Source of the DNA: Triops longicaudatus | Lineage: Eukaryota; Arthropoda; Branchiopoda; Notostraca; Triopsidae | Assembly: GCA_022885665.1 (NCBI GenBank) | Contig: JAGQDJ010000080.1 | Span: 124,001 to 188,000 of the forward strand | Direction of reading: 5' to 3' | Length of the DNA stretch: 64,000 nt | Part shown: positions 1-12,862 of the stretch, piece after piece | Position numbering within the stretch: the first letter of the stretch is position 1 | Layout: every line of letters starts with the position of its first letter | Notes under the pieces: model-generated | What the model was told of the DNA's origin: nothing | Databases searched by the model: none | What the model saw: the letters and a program-made list of their open reading frames with translations, nothing else | Program-made: the position numbers and the translations under genes

Positions 1-3000
1 GAAAACTCTACAGATTTGCATTTTCCTTAGGGTAATATTGGAAAAAGTTCTAGTTGAAAACGCAGATTTTATATACTTTGAAGAACTCCATAGCGTGGAT
101 AGAACGCCTGTTTTTCGAACTCGCGCGAAAATCAACTTTCTTCTTCATGTTTCAATCCGAAGATCTTTTGCGAAAAATTATTGGAATGTTAGCTATTGTC
201 AGATCACTGCACAAAATACGCCTGTTGCAATTAAATTTTGCAGAAAGAAAAGACCCTGTGCGCAGTAGTTGCCTCACTTGCTCCTCAAATCGAAAATCGT
301 TGTAACAAATAGGTTGCCCAAAAATGTCAATGGAGCCTAACCGTAATCCAAAACAGCTTTTGGAAGTTATTTTTCTATACACTGAAGATTTGTCTTAAAC
401 ATTTGTCCAGGAGTCGAAACCAGACTTGAAACCATAGTCCACCGTGTAAAACTGTGACACTAATCTAGTTAATATCCTGTGAAGAGAGAATTGAGGATAA
501 TTTGCTTCTTTTTAGCGTATAGGTGAAACAAAATCGACAGAACGTATTTTTTAAAAATATTTTCTGCTGAAGGTATCCAACGTAAAGATTGAAAGAGCAG
601 CACTTAACTAGTTGGCACAAACTTGTAGCCAAAGTATTTTATTACAATTGTTTCACTATTACCTTACAGTAGTGCCTCTTTAGACCTTTAAACGCAAGTC
701 TGGCTGTTGCTGTTACCCGAAATAGTTCGTTTCCAAATAAATGGGCCAAGTGCTGTACAGTGCGGTAGTGTGCATACGCCAACGAATTGACCCCACCCAG
801 TCCAGTGATGTGTCATGTTGTTCAAGTGGGGGTGGGGTATGGGGGGTATTCCAAGGGCGGAGGGAGAAAACCGGGGTTGGGTAAATCTACTACTTACGAA
901 AAGGGAAAGATCGATAACTGACGAAAATTCGGGCTTTCCCGAGCCTGGACTCGGTCTAGCAGATTTTACATGGAAATTTCTTTGCCAGTTGCTTTCACGC
1001 TGATTCATTTCCAATCTTACATTCTTTTCGCAGAATTCCGCGACAAGTGCTCTAGGTGTCACTAGTGGTGGAATTTGATCCTAAAGCGCCGAAAGGTTGC
1101 CCAGGGACAAATTACTGACAGACAATCTTATCAAAACTGAAACTGGTAGATAGGCACGGTGCAGATTTTTCTTTCGTGTCAAAATGGGTGGGGTGGGTGG
1201 TTTGGTAGAGCGAAACAGCACGAATGGATGAAAAGTAGAGGGAGAGCAGAAGCACCAAACAAGAAGAGTGACGAAAGTCTTGCTGGAGAAGGAAGAATTA
1301 GGGGACTAGGCAAAACGCCTGCGCTGCGTGGATTTCTGCCTGGCAGATGTGTATGTGGCTACCTATGGGTCACCACTCAACTCGCGAGAAGCTTTAGTCA
1401 TGACTTTTCCTCGAGCTGTGTGGGTGGTTCGCTATTGACACTGTGTTTTTTAATTGACAACAACATTTGGTGTTCTTTCCTCCAAAAAAGGCCAATTACT
1501 TCCTAAAGTATGCGCTGTACCATATAAGTGTTTGATGGCTAAACTTCGCTGACCGACATGCTACTTTAGTAGTGCAACATAAGGGAATAATATTTGCCCC
1601 GCCCCTCGAGACAGTGAAGTAAAGTTTTGTGCATAACCTGCATACGAATACTACGTGTTAGGGTGACGCGTTTCGGGTTATGACGTTCTATGAAGGTATT
1701 TACAGCCTTTTAGCAGCCCTTTTGTTTATAAGCTATCTTTCAACTCTTTTTTAGTTTCAGTTACTTAACCTTATGTGAGATTATTTTTATTGTAATTTTT
1801 ATTTAATGTTGTTTAGGTTTTGCATTATTAAATCCCCCCATGAGATTTTTAATTAGATCGAGTCATTTTACTTGTAACCAGTTATTTTGTTTCATATCAT
1901 TTGCTGTCTTTCGTTTTGATTTGAGATTTGTTTCATTGTAGGCTTGATAATCATTTTGCTTTAGAACTTCATTTTATATTTTTGCTTCCTTCCTTCCTGC
2001 GTTTCCATCGCAGTCTAGCAACGCTTTATTTAGATTTTGTTTGCTTTTCGGGGGGAAGTTAATGAGAGAAGCAAGCTGCAACTCTGGTGTATCTCATTCA
2101 AACGTCATCCATGGCTTCTTATATTAGCTCGGTCGCTCTGTACTAAGGGCAGCGAAGCTTTCTCATCCCTTTCCCGCCTATTTTTAAAATTTTCCTTGCC
2201 AAAACACCCCCTCGCATTCCTTTTTGGTAAGGAAAATTCGACAATGTCAAAACTCTGTAACAATAGTTCTCTTTTGCGAGGGCTCCTGGTATAGAAAGAG
2301 AGAGAGAAAGACAGTGTGCTCACGCTGCGGCGCTTGGTACCGAATGGGAAGACGTGTGGCCCGTACCCTTCCGTTGTTCGACTGGAGGGGTGCTCGGGGT
2401 AGTAAAAATCGATACCGGCCGCGTAAATGTGTGACGTCAGCTAGTCTGAAGCGGGAAAAGAGGTGTATACCCACAAGTTTGTCGTCGGGACACGTGAGAG
2501 AGGTGTCTTACACTGTAGACATAGAGGTGGATCGGGTGGTAAAGTCAAGGGTAAGGGTGGCAAGTAAGGGCTAAGGAAAGTCAAACGAAGCTCGGGGTTT
2601 CCATGGGAAGGTGAGTTGGAGGGAAACAGGGATTTTTGTGTAAGGACCGGTTGGTAGTGAAGATACAAGTTGCGTAGGCTGGTATTATTGATTGTGAGGG
2701 GGGTCTTGCGTGGTTGCGAGGGTAAGGTGATGAGAGGCACGGATTAGCAAATGAAAGTGTGCCCTTAGCTTGACGAGATAATGTACCAAGAAAAATCTCT
2801 CAATATGAGGTAAACCTTAGCAGGTACGTTAGAGAAAAGCTTGCGTTTGACAGGGACATCTAGGGGACAAGTGTGAAATTTCCCTTGGCCAGCAGCGTCA
2901 TTTTGAGCATTGAGGTTTAATATTTCGTGGGTGTTTTTGTGTCTCCGAAATAGGGGTGAAAAGGGATGTGATGATAAAATCATGACTGTGAACTGAGTTA

Positions 3001-3094
3001 TTAGCTTACATTCATTTGGTGAACATTTTTGGACTTCTTTCCTAAAGAAAGGGCATTTTTCACTAATTAGATGATTTGTTGTTGTATTTCTCAG
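1..3094. other. 5' flank of the hnRNP K gene, no recognised coding gene
   Basis: I see no recognisable protein here; the open frames are short and unlike any family I know. The stretch at about 2300-2750 is more GC-rich than its surroundings and carries promoter-like elements (see the CRE-like site). It probably holds the promoter and a non-coding first exon of the hnRNP K gene, because that gene's first coding exon starts just after a good splice acceptor ending at 3094. The transcription start cannot be placed from sequence alone. Confidence 0.4.
2432..2439. promoter_or_regulatory. CRE-like palindrome TGACGTCA
   Basis: A perfect TGACGTCA palindrome, the consensus for CREB/ATF bZIP factors, lies about 660 bp upstream of the hnRNP K start codon inside the GC-richer block. 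An E-box core CACGTG follows at about 2490. Such 8-mers do occur by chance. Position and composition make a promoter role plausible but unproven. Confidence 0.3.
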
Positions 3095-3096
3095 GA

Positions 3097-6000
3097 ATGA
3101 AGCGTGATCCTGACGGTGAAATGGGCCCTCCCCCGAAACGTAGTCGTGGAGATACGGAAGCTCGCCTTCTTATTTTCAGCAAAGTAAGCGCCATCATCAT
3201 TAACTAGTTTTTTGTTAGAGGTAAATTTGTCCCATACTTGTCTGATTATGCGTTTGGGTGTCGTTAGATGGCGGGATCCATTATCGGGAAAGGCGGCAGC
3301 AACATAAATCGCCTGAGAAACGATGTACGTATGATGATTTGTTCAGTTCTTATTATTTCTCCTCCATCAAGTGAGATGCTTGACGTTAAACACCGGTATA
3401 AAGTGTAGGCTCCGGGGAGGAACATTTTCGCCTGAGGGTGGGAAATACTTTTTAGGAACCGACCCTTGTCTTAGCCAGTGTAAATTGAATGTAGTCTAAG
3501 AAGATCATATATAAACATCACTACTCGGTGATCATAGGCGAATCACATATACACTCAACTCCCTTGTTTCGAACGTGTCCGCCATGCACACTCAAGTCTA
3601 CTCATATCACATGGCATTTATGCTTCCTCGGAGCGTTGTGGCCCCTTCTCCTTACGACCTCCGTCATCTTTGACATAGCAATCGATAAAGAATACTCGTA
3701 GTGATATTTTTTTTGTGTTTTTCACGTTTTTCACTATTCCGTGGATTACTGAGGGCAAACGGGTGGGGTATATTATTAACAGGGTTAAATCTACTCGTTA
3801 GCTTTTACTCTTGTATTTTGACATCCATTCAAGTTCAAAGCTCGTCAATTTAGCTATAAAAATTCATGGGGGCGACTAATTAACGCAATAGTATTCATCT
3901 CATTTGGCCTCTTCATGATGACATGTGTAATGATTTCTATGCCTTTGTTGTTCTCTCTCTCTCCCCATACTCGGTTCCTTCCATCATGACCACCGTCCAT
4001 TCCAACAACGACAACTGACTTGTTTGGCTGCTGCTGTGTTGTTGTTGCCTGTCCACGTCCATGAATACAACTTCTACGCCCATCACCAACTCTGCTCCGT
4101 TTCCAACGTGTCCCGCATACCGCCCAATCAAGTATCAAGCCAATGTCAGTCTCCCAGACAGCCCCGGACCCGAACGGTAACATCTCATGACCAATATGTC
4201 CAAACTTGTCCCACAAAAAATATCGTTGCTCCACATTCTAGATTCAGAAGCCTTAAGAAAAATCCCCTGCTGAATGAATAATATTTTTTTAGTATTTATT
4301 CAGATAAATTTTTGATGGAGATCTTTCTGAAGGATTAAAAATGCGTTAAAAACATCGTTCAAGATTTTTGTTACGTTATTTGCTATTTTTACTCGATTTT
4401 TTTACGTTAACTGTAGCATGATTTCAGCGAACTTTCCATGTGTTTGTCTGTGATCGTAGTGAGTCCTAAAAAGGACTCTTTAAAAAGTCCTTTTCTGTCA
4501 ACCATTTGTCACCCTATTAGATGCACGTAAACAGTAATCGTGCACTTACGGTACAACAAAACAGTACACGTTCACTTGTAAGTCACAAACCAGGTTAAGA
4601 CGAAACTAGTACGTCACCCAGCGACCCATTGATCTTAAGGCATCTTGTCCCCACCCTCTTTCAAGTCTTCCACCCTCCCATAACGTCCTTTCTTCCTCTA
4701 CCACGCCCCCTTTTTCTCTCTTTTGCTTCCCAAAAGAAAGTCATCCCGAAACTGAAATGTGTCGTTCCGCAAGGTCCCCCGTTGGAAGCGGTTTTGCCAG
4801 CTAGGCTCCTCCCACCCACTTCTCATCCGCAATTCGAAAGAGAAGAACGAAAGTCTTGTCGTGGGTTTTGTGCTCATTAAGAACTTTTGTCAATTCCTCT
4901 TTTTCTCTTTTTTATTTGGTTTCTGTCTCTGATTTTGTCATTGACAGTTCTTGCAGTTGTTCTGTTTTGTAGAGATTTTTTTTGGAACTGATGAAATTAT
5001 TCTGGGTATCATTTTTGCGCAGAGTCCTGAAAATCGAAGGCTTGCAGGATTCCGTCCTTAGCATTCTGGACCAGGTCATGCCCATGCTGGAAGCAGTAAG
5101 TCGGGTGTTTCGGAAAAGAAGTTGTGCGTTGACATTTTTTTAACATTGTGTGCTTGATGTCCAGGTGGGCGGAAGAAATCGTGAGCGAGAACGAACTGGT
5201 GACAGTGAAGCGAGGCTTTTGGTTCACCAGAGCCAAATTGGCTGCATTATTGGAAAAGGCGGCAGCAAGGTCAAAGAATTGCGCGAGGTAAGTTTTTCTT
5301 TCGTTGTCTATGTCTTCGCGTCGAACAAAACTCAGAAGAAAAAGAAAACCCGCTTTTGAGAGGATTTTGCTCTAACACTATGGCTGGTTAACTTGTGACA
5401 AAGCCCGGAGCTGTGTGTTAAAACCACCTGAAAAGAAATCTGCTTAGACGTTGGCCGGAAAGCTACATGGACCTCTATGTAAGAGAAAACTGCTTATAAG
5501 AGACCCAGGCTTTGTTGGTTAAAATGGAACTCAAAGGTAAATGATGAAAGGAAACCACTTGTAGAAAAAGAATTCTTTTCAGACCTTGTTGTTAGTAAGA
5601 AAGCCTGAGAACCCGAATGGAAAAGAACTTCGATCAGGTGCAGCTTGAACTTAGATTCGTAGTGCTACTGCTTGCCAGTTTCTTTTAGTAGATATCAGAC
5701 GCAAGAGGGCCAGAAATCGTTTCGGAAAATACTAAAAATTGTAAGTCCCTAATTTGACGCCGCGGAAGAACTCACTCGACTCAGGGTGTTGCACAATTCT
5801 ACTCTCCGAGTGGAAGATAGCTGAGGGCCGCCTAACCCACTTTTCCGCACAGAAAAATCGAATTCTTCCCTTTTTTATCGTCGTTTTTACATCCCGACTA
5901 CTTGTCTCTCTGTCTCTTCCTCAGTCTGCCCATCCGTAAGTTCGCATGCGTTATGAAGTACACACGATAAGAGCGACTTCCCCGAGTCAGCTTTTTGCAG

Positions 6001-9000
6001 AGCAGCTGCTGCTCGAGGTGCTTCGTGTCTTAAGGCACACACAAGGGCCCAACTATCCTATCTATCCTGTACAACCCTTGTTATTTGCTTCTTCGTTACC
6101 ATGGCAGCCTCATTATCGGCCGCCCACCTGGTCCTGGTCTTCTTGTCGCTTGACAACGTTGAAAAAAAAGGGGGAGGGGGGGCATAGGCTGCGGAACATG
6201 ACATTACCATCCCAGGGCCTTAATTGGAAAGGGTTTCGTCTTAAGTTTCGCTCTCAAAGTCGTGTTACTAAGCTCAGCTCGGTTCTCCCGAATTTACTCA
6301 TATTGATCCTCCGTGAATTCAATGCATTCGCCCTAGGTTTCTTGCATGTCTTTCATACTATTACGCTCAACGTAATTCTCGAACACCAGGTGGCACCTTA
6401 ACCCACAGCTATAAAGGCGTTGTGGAATCATTATGTTTAACGATAATACTGTAATGCCAGTTACATGTAAAAGTAATGGCACCCTAGAGACAATTTTAGG
6501 GCCAGAGAAATAGACTGGGACCCGATTTTTTTTTTTAAAAAAAAAACGATTCATGTTATTGGATATGTTTTAAGTTTAAAGTATTTAGGTGTTTGTTTCG
6601 TCTATACTAGTGTGGTACCGAAAATAATAATGCCTGTAGTCTGTAGTGTGTAAAAACTCAATTAGTCTGATCGGGTCCCAATACAGCCTTGCATCAGACT
6701 GCATTTCTGTCTCTACGAAATAAGGAAATCATAACTTAAACGACTTTTAACAGTAGACAGGTCATGTCGCTAAATACTCAAGGATTTCAAAGAAATAACG
6801 CATTATTTTGATTTAGTATAATGTTACCCGAAGCATCGATGTACCAGAGAAAGTAATTTAATTAACATATTGATTTGAATTGTGATAACAGTGTAACTAT
6901 TACTTTTCTGAAAAGCATGCAAATTTTAACCTTGAACCTCTATTAATACAGTATTGTATATTGTAGTTAACGATTACTCTGTTGTTCCCAAATTGTACAA
7001 CACTGACCGTTTAACAGTAAAAATCTGTAACTCTAGTTTATGTAACCCACCTAACAGACCTTTGGCTTCACCTCTGTTCATCAGTGCAACCCAAGCTTCC
7101 GGTTAAACCTTTTTTCCGACCGGGGCATGTGTATTTTTCTCCGTCTCCGTGTGTGTCTAGATCGATAAACCGAGAGTTACTCATAATCGCATTAGCAGTT
7201 CCGTAGCGGACATCCGGACAGGTGCTAGGAACGTTATCGGAAACGTTCCAGCGAGATTTTTTCTTTTTTTCTGCGAATTTTCGTAGGCTGAAAATAAGGT
7301 TGTTACGGGTTGCTGTGTCCCTTTGCACACTCAACAAAAGCGTCAACGGTCCAAGGTGTTGCGTATAGCGTTTGTTAAGGCGCGCTTTGTCCTTTTGAGC
7401 TAAGAATTTGTCTAGCGTCTTCAGAGTGCTAAGAATCGCGTGGGGGTTGGGTGGTTGAAGCTTTGGAAACGCAGCACATGGTGGTTTGGGGCAGAAGGGC
7501 AGGTGTGGAAGTGGAAGGTCCTCTGCAGACGGATTCTTTATCAATGGAACAGAGGTATGGCAGACATAAGAGGAAAAAAGGGGGCAGAACAGGAACCTTC
7601 GTGTTTAGTGTGCATGTGTTGTGTGCGCGGTTTTTAAAAGGTTAGATGTAGAGCAGAGAATGAGACAGGGAGAAAGAGAGTAGGGAGGGCAGCTGGCTCC
7701 TGGGCCAAAGGCCATGCAGTTTTAGGGTAACCAGGTGCTCTCTTCAACTTGCAGCAGTTACCGCTGGCGAAGGTTACCGAAACTAGCACCCGTGAACTGA
7801 AAACCGAATAAGAACAGCGCGCAGTGCGAGCGAAATATTCATTTATTACCTGGCCGAGCAAGGAGGCAGAGCGTCCCCCAAATCCTGCACTGAAATTGGA
7901 GTACTGTGTAATATTACGTGTTGCCTAGATTTACAGAATGGTCGTAACTGCCACATTGAAGCACGTTTGTCCCTACCAGAATGTTGGTTTAATTCCAAGT
8001 GTGAAATGAAAAGCGGGATTTCCATTACACTGAGTTGAAGCTCATCCAGCATTGTGCGTTTAAGTGTGAGAAAAAATACGCCAGTGTTGAGTTACATTCT
8101 AATCGTGGTTACGTTTTATTGTGTTTACGACCATTACTTAATGTCTAGCAGTTACTAATGAGTTTTCTGTCTTTGTTTGCTTTTCCTTTCCTATCGTCAC
8201 CAGACTACCGGCGTGCAGATTAAAGTCCATTCGGTATGTTGTCCCCGAAGTACGGACCGGATAGTGATGGTAGCAGGACCAGCCGCCAATTGCGTTGAAT
8301 GTCTCAAGACAATTATCAACCTTCTCAAAGAGGTAAAAAAGATGAGTTTTAAATGTATGAAACATTTCGTTTCCTGATCTTATTTTCAAATTTGTTAATC
8401 CGAACGTAATGTTGATTTCATTTATTGTTTCATCACTAGTCAAATTGTATTGCAATTATTTGTATTTATTCTGTGTTGCAATGTCACATCTTGTGTAATT
8501 CTTTATCTGTTAATATGTTCTATATTGTCTTACGTGTGTTGCTTGTATTTAGCATTTACTGACCTGATATTTATTATAATTATTATTATTACTGTTATTA
8601 TTTGGATTAGAAACTTGATGTTCTTATTGTAGTGTTTACTTGTGTGTTATAAGTTGTTCGATTTACTTATTACAGACGCCAGTCAAAGGTCCGGTAACGC
8701 AGTACGACCCAGCGTGTTTTGATGAAATGAACGCGGTGGAGTACGGTGGCTTTGGTGATGTGGCGGCCATGGGTGGCGCAGGTGGTGCTCGAGGAGGTGG
8801 CGGTGGTGGTGGCGGATATAGCGGGGGCGCTCCTCCTCGTTCAGCTTCGTCCTCGATTCGGTCAACGTCGCCGAGAGGCAGATACGGCGGTAGCAGCCAC
8901 GGTGGAGGCAGTCATGTCAGTGGTGGTGGTGGAAGCAGTGGGGGTGGCAATCCTATCCCTTTGGTGTCAGGCATGGGCCGAGATCGAAGCCGGAGACATA

Positions 9001-9781
9001 GGTTAGCATGATTAACCTTGCCAGACACACGCAGAAACTTAATGAACCTTTACGAAATTCTATCCTTTTCTTGCTATGCGCTGTGACTAATAGCGATGAT
9101 CGACGCAGGGACCGCGATGACGACGATCGACATGGCGATTACAGGGACCGAGGTTATGTAGATGAGGGATACCGTGATTACAGAGAAGGCGGTGGGGGCA
9201 TGAAGACCCTACGCGTTACCATTCCGAAAGATGTAAGTATTTGGGTTTAAGAAAAAATATTTGTAACTTTTTTGTGCCTTGGATTTATAGTTGGCGGGAG
9301 CCATTATTGGGAAAGGTGGTCAGCGGATTCGCCGCATTCGCATGGATTCTGGTGCCAACATTACTATTGACGAAGCCTTGCCCAATGCCACGGATCGAAT
9401 TATAACCATCTCGGGAACCGACTCTCAGATATGGAAGGCGCAGTATATGTTACAGCAAAGGTATTAAGCGAATGACAGAGCAAGCAATAAGACCCGTGGT
9501 GTTGATTGTGTTGGTGAAATTTGTCTGACCTCCGTGATGTAAGGCTTTTCCAATCAAGGGTCCGGTAGTGGTATGGAAGACTAGTGATTTTGTTGTTCGA
9601 TATATGGGGAAACAAAAAGTCACTAGTTATCCTACCAAGACGGATACAAACGTCGTTCCTGGGAGGAAAGGGGGTGTCTGTCTTGTTGAGGAAGATTACG
9701 AACATTAGTTGAGGAGTCTAAACGGAGCGATTGATCGATCTTTTTTCTTTTTGCAGTGTGCGTGAGAACGTGAAATACTGA
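3097..9781 (+). CDS. HNRNPK: heterogeneous nuclear ribonucleoprotein K homologue (three KH domains)
   Basis: This is an RNA- and poly(C)-binding nuclear protein acting in splicing, mRNA stability and transcription. Coding exons: 3097-3183, 3268-3324, 4133-4176, 5023-5095, 5165-5287, 8204-8332, 8676-9001, 9094-9232, 9291-9460, 9757-9781. Phases agree and give 390 aa (human hnRNP K is about 464). KH1 spans residues ~20-85 with GKGG at 36-39. KH2 spans ~102-171 with GKGG at 117-120. KH3 spans ~316-385 with GKGGQRI at 333-339, and is the best match to hnRNP K. Between KH2 and KH3 lies a Gly/Ser/Arg-rich region (~190-310). The 44-nt exon 3 supplies the VPDS-like stretch of KH1 (NVSLPDSPGPER), which confirms the splicing. 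The start is the first ATG two bases after the acceptor CTCAG at 3090-3094, so an upstream non-coding exon is implied. The 25-nt last exon encodes SVRENVKY. Reading through its donor would instead end the protein after QQRY at 9467. Drosophila's homologue is bancal. Confidence 0.93.
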
Positions 9782-10585
9782 ACAAGCGCCGTTGCCGGAG
9801 CTGACGAGATGCAAATGTAACGGAGAGAATTAGTTTTGTGTTTCTGTTGGATCAAACATTGAAGAAGAAGCTGTGTACTTCTTGAACCTTTTCTTCCATC
9901 TCCCTTCTCCCTTTCTACAGTATGCGGTATCTTTCGGTATAAGGGCCTTTTAGTTTGTTTCCACTCTCTCCCTCTGTTTCTCCACCTCGTACCGTACGAT
10001 GTAGATGGTAATATTCATCCATTGGCATAGAACACAAATGAATATGGCTTTCATTCACCTGATAAAGTTATGTGCAAGCCGTCTTTTGATAATACAAAGT
10101 AGAATTTATTTTGATTTGCATTTTCATTTTGTAAATTTTAGTTGTTTTCCTTCCGTTTCAACTTTTCATTACTCCGATGTTTGAAAGTCAGTATTTACTC
10201 TTCGCTGCAGTACACGGCATAACAAAATAACGCAAGCAGAAGGTACCTGCAAATCGAGCGGCATTAAGCAACAATGAAATTTCTTACAGTGAAAACTTAG
10301 AAACAGATTTAAGCTCGCAAGATGATTATATATTGGTAACGTGCAACATTGAAAGCTCCGTCGAGAGTACATTGTTATGGGTTACGAATATGTGTTACGG
10401 CACTGCACCGTAACTTACGGTGCTAATATGACTACGCTGATGCCGTGGCTTTACGGCCAATTCTACCTACCCACCTTATTATTTTTTCCTCTAAGCGTCC
10501 TGCACAGCGAAGGTTATGACGGGGTGGACTTTTAAGACACTCACAGTCACCTACGTACCCAAGGGGGATAAGGATCCCTCCCCCC

Positions 10586-10628
10586 AAAAAAATAATAATA
10601 ATAATAATAAAATAATAATAATGATAAT
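10586..10628. repeat. AAT microsatellite next to a C-run repeat fragment
   Basis: An interrupted (AAT)n tract of about 40 bp directly follows a run of C and A. The preceding 40 bp (CGTACCCAAGGGGG then CCCTCCCCCC) resemble the fragment at 12577-12630. The tract may therefore have grown from the tail of a transposon remnant. Confidence 0.7.
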
Positions 10629-12717
10629 TGTGGCGTAGTTGGTTTCACAAATACAAATAAACCAAATGCTTTTGATAGAGTGAATTCTTTTAATGAATTT
10701 CCGGTTATGCCGTCAACGTTTCCCGAAGTTTTATGCAATCCATAATTCGTTAAAAATTAACATTCGGATTGCTTGATTGAAACATAAAGGCTGTGCGATC
10801 CTTCTGTATCCTTTGTTATTTATTTATTTTTTCATGTATTCCCGACGTAGGCTGTTGCCTAATGCCATAATTTCGTATCCTTGTGTATGGTAGATTCTGC
10901 ATGTCTTCTATCAAAGCTTGAGTTATTAGACAACACGAATTCTTAAGCAAGTCAAGTATGTATAAGCAGTGTATGCAAACCGTCGGCACGTGTCAGTAAC
11001 AAAACATAAAAATCTTTAAATAAGTTTTTATTTTTTAATTCAAAAGAGGTAAAGTGAAATTAGTTCATAAAGTGAAAGTTCCTCGTTAAAAATTGTTTTT
11101 AATATTACCTGGCACTTTTACCACGATTTTTCTTGACTATAATTACGTCTATCACGGCAAAAATTAACAAGAAACCCAAGTCTTGAGCCTTGCCATACTA
11201 GAAGTTCTGTAGGCTAATGTAGAATCTTGATACACTGCGTTATAGAAATCGAAAAAGGCGGGCTATCTTATAGCGTAATGATTCCTTACTAGGTGGCATG
11301 ATAGTAGCTTGAAGGAGAGATAAAGCCTTGAGACCAGCAAGGATCGGGTTGGGCGCTTGTCGCTTGCCCGGGCTCTGCTTGCATGTTCACGTCTCTAGTT
11401 TCCCAACTTTCCCCATCTGGTAGCATGAACCGTTGATTCATGCTCAGCACCGAGGGCAGTCGCCTTGAGAACTCGCAATGGTCAAGTAGTGGCGCAACCG
11501 TGCGTGTGTGTTTTTTACGTAGACAATGCCATAATTTGGCATCTACGGTGGAAAAGTTTTCACTCTGTATATAACGCGTTCACTTACTTTATTACATACA
11601 TCGGGTTGGTCGAGCAAGGATAAATTGATTAATTCCCCGTTTGTGTCAGTGTAAGTTGTCAGCCGACAACAGAGTCGAGGCCACGTCCGGGGACCACAAA
11701 GCTTGGAAAACTGCCTTGCCTGCATTTTGGGGTGTGTCAACAAGTGGCTTAACGTTTTTCGCAGACTGGGAAAAAGTGATTGTTGTGTCTGTAGAAGCTG
11801 CTACATTAGATTAAACCCCCAAAATTGCCCGTCGTTTTTGACCCATTCAACTCGTGGAATACGCCGTGAAGTTTGTGATAACTAAGATCAATGTAGTGTG
11901 ATAACCTATACTTACCTTTGACAACGAACTATCCCCCCACCACCCAAGAATGATCTAATTTGTTGTTCTTGCTTATCGCTAAACTGCCTTACTCTTGGAT
12001 TAATTCTATGCTACATTGCATACACAGAGTAACAATGGGTAAGTGCCACCTGTTTCCTTGCCCTAAAGAAATTGGCACAGGTAACTTACTGTTCCTGTGC
12101 TGTATACTTCCCCATCCTTCCCATCTGTTATATAAGAAAAGTATTACACTGATAATGAAGCAAACTTTCAGGCGGACTCTCCATAGGTGCAAAACACGAA
12201 TAACAAGTAAAATAAAACTAAAGAAAAAAAAATAGTGAAAAACCATGGTTAGAAAAAAACAATTAAAAAGTAAACAAGTTATCTGGGAAGGTGACAGAAC
12301 AATGTAAAATTCTTGATTAATTTCAGAAGCTACGAAACTAACAATATTTACACTAAAAAAAACAAGGAATATGTAAATTCCAATGAGCTATTCAAGAAGA
12401 ATAAAATACTATTTTTATTATGCATACAAATGAACAGAGAAAGCAAAAAGCAGAAAATACTATGAAAGTAAAAAAAAAAATAATATGTAAATAAAAAAGA
12501 GCACTCGTATCTTGAGTATATGGTTCGTAATAAACCAATCATAAAAAACTTCCCGTGGCAGTATAGGGATTCCGAACACCTCCGTACCCATGGGCGGTTA
12601 GGGGGGTTTTAACCCCCCCTCCCAAAAATGTTTTAACTTCAGAAAAAAAAAAACATATTTTCTGGATAATATTGTACGAAAATTAATAGTTTGTACGTAA
12701 CGAATTATGTTCGTACC

Positions 12718-12862
12718 CAGGTCTGTAGCCAGGATTTTTGTTCGGGATGGGGGTTTCAACATGCAATTTTATTGGGCATTTGATTTTCGCCTATGTTCGC
12801 CATTATAAAATGAAAAAATCAGGAAGAAAGATTAACCCCCTAACCCCCTGGATACAGGTTTG
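12718..12862. repeat. short non-autonomous hAT-like element (about 145 bp)
   Basis: The left end begins CAGGTCTGTAGCCAGG. The reverse complement of the right end is CAAACCTGTATCCAGG, so the ends are imperfect terminal inverted repeats. Flanking 8-mers are TTCGTACC on the left and TTTGTACT on the right, a 6/8 match consistent with an eroded 8-bp hAT target-site duplication. There is no coding capacity. The G-run followed by AT-rich interior resembles the other elements in this window. Confidence 0.45.

Noticed and set aside
2224..2574. 116-codon open frame upstream of hnRNP K
   Set aside because: No family similarity and basic low-quality composition. It more likely reflects GC-rich promoter or 5' UTR sequence.
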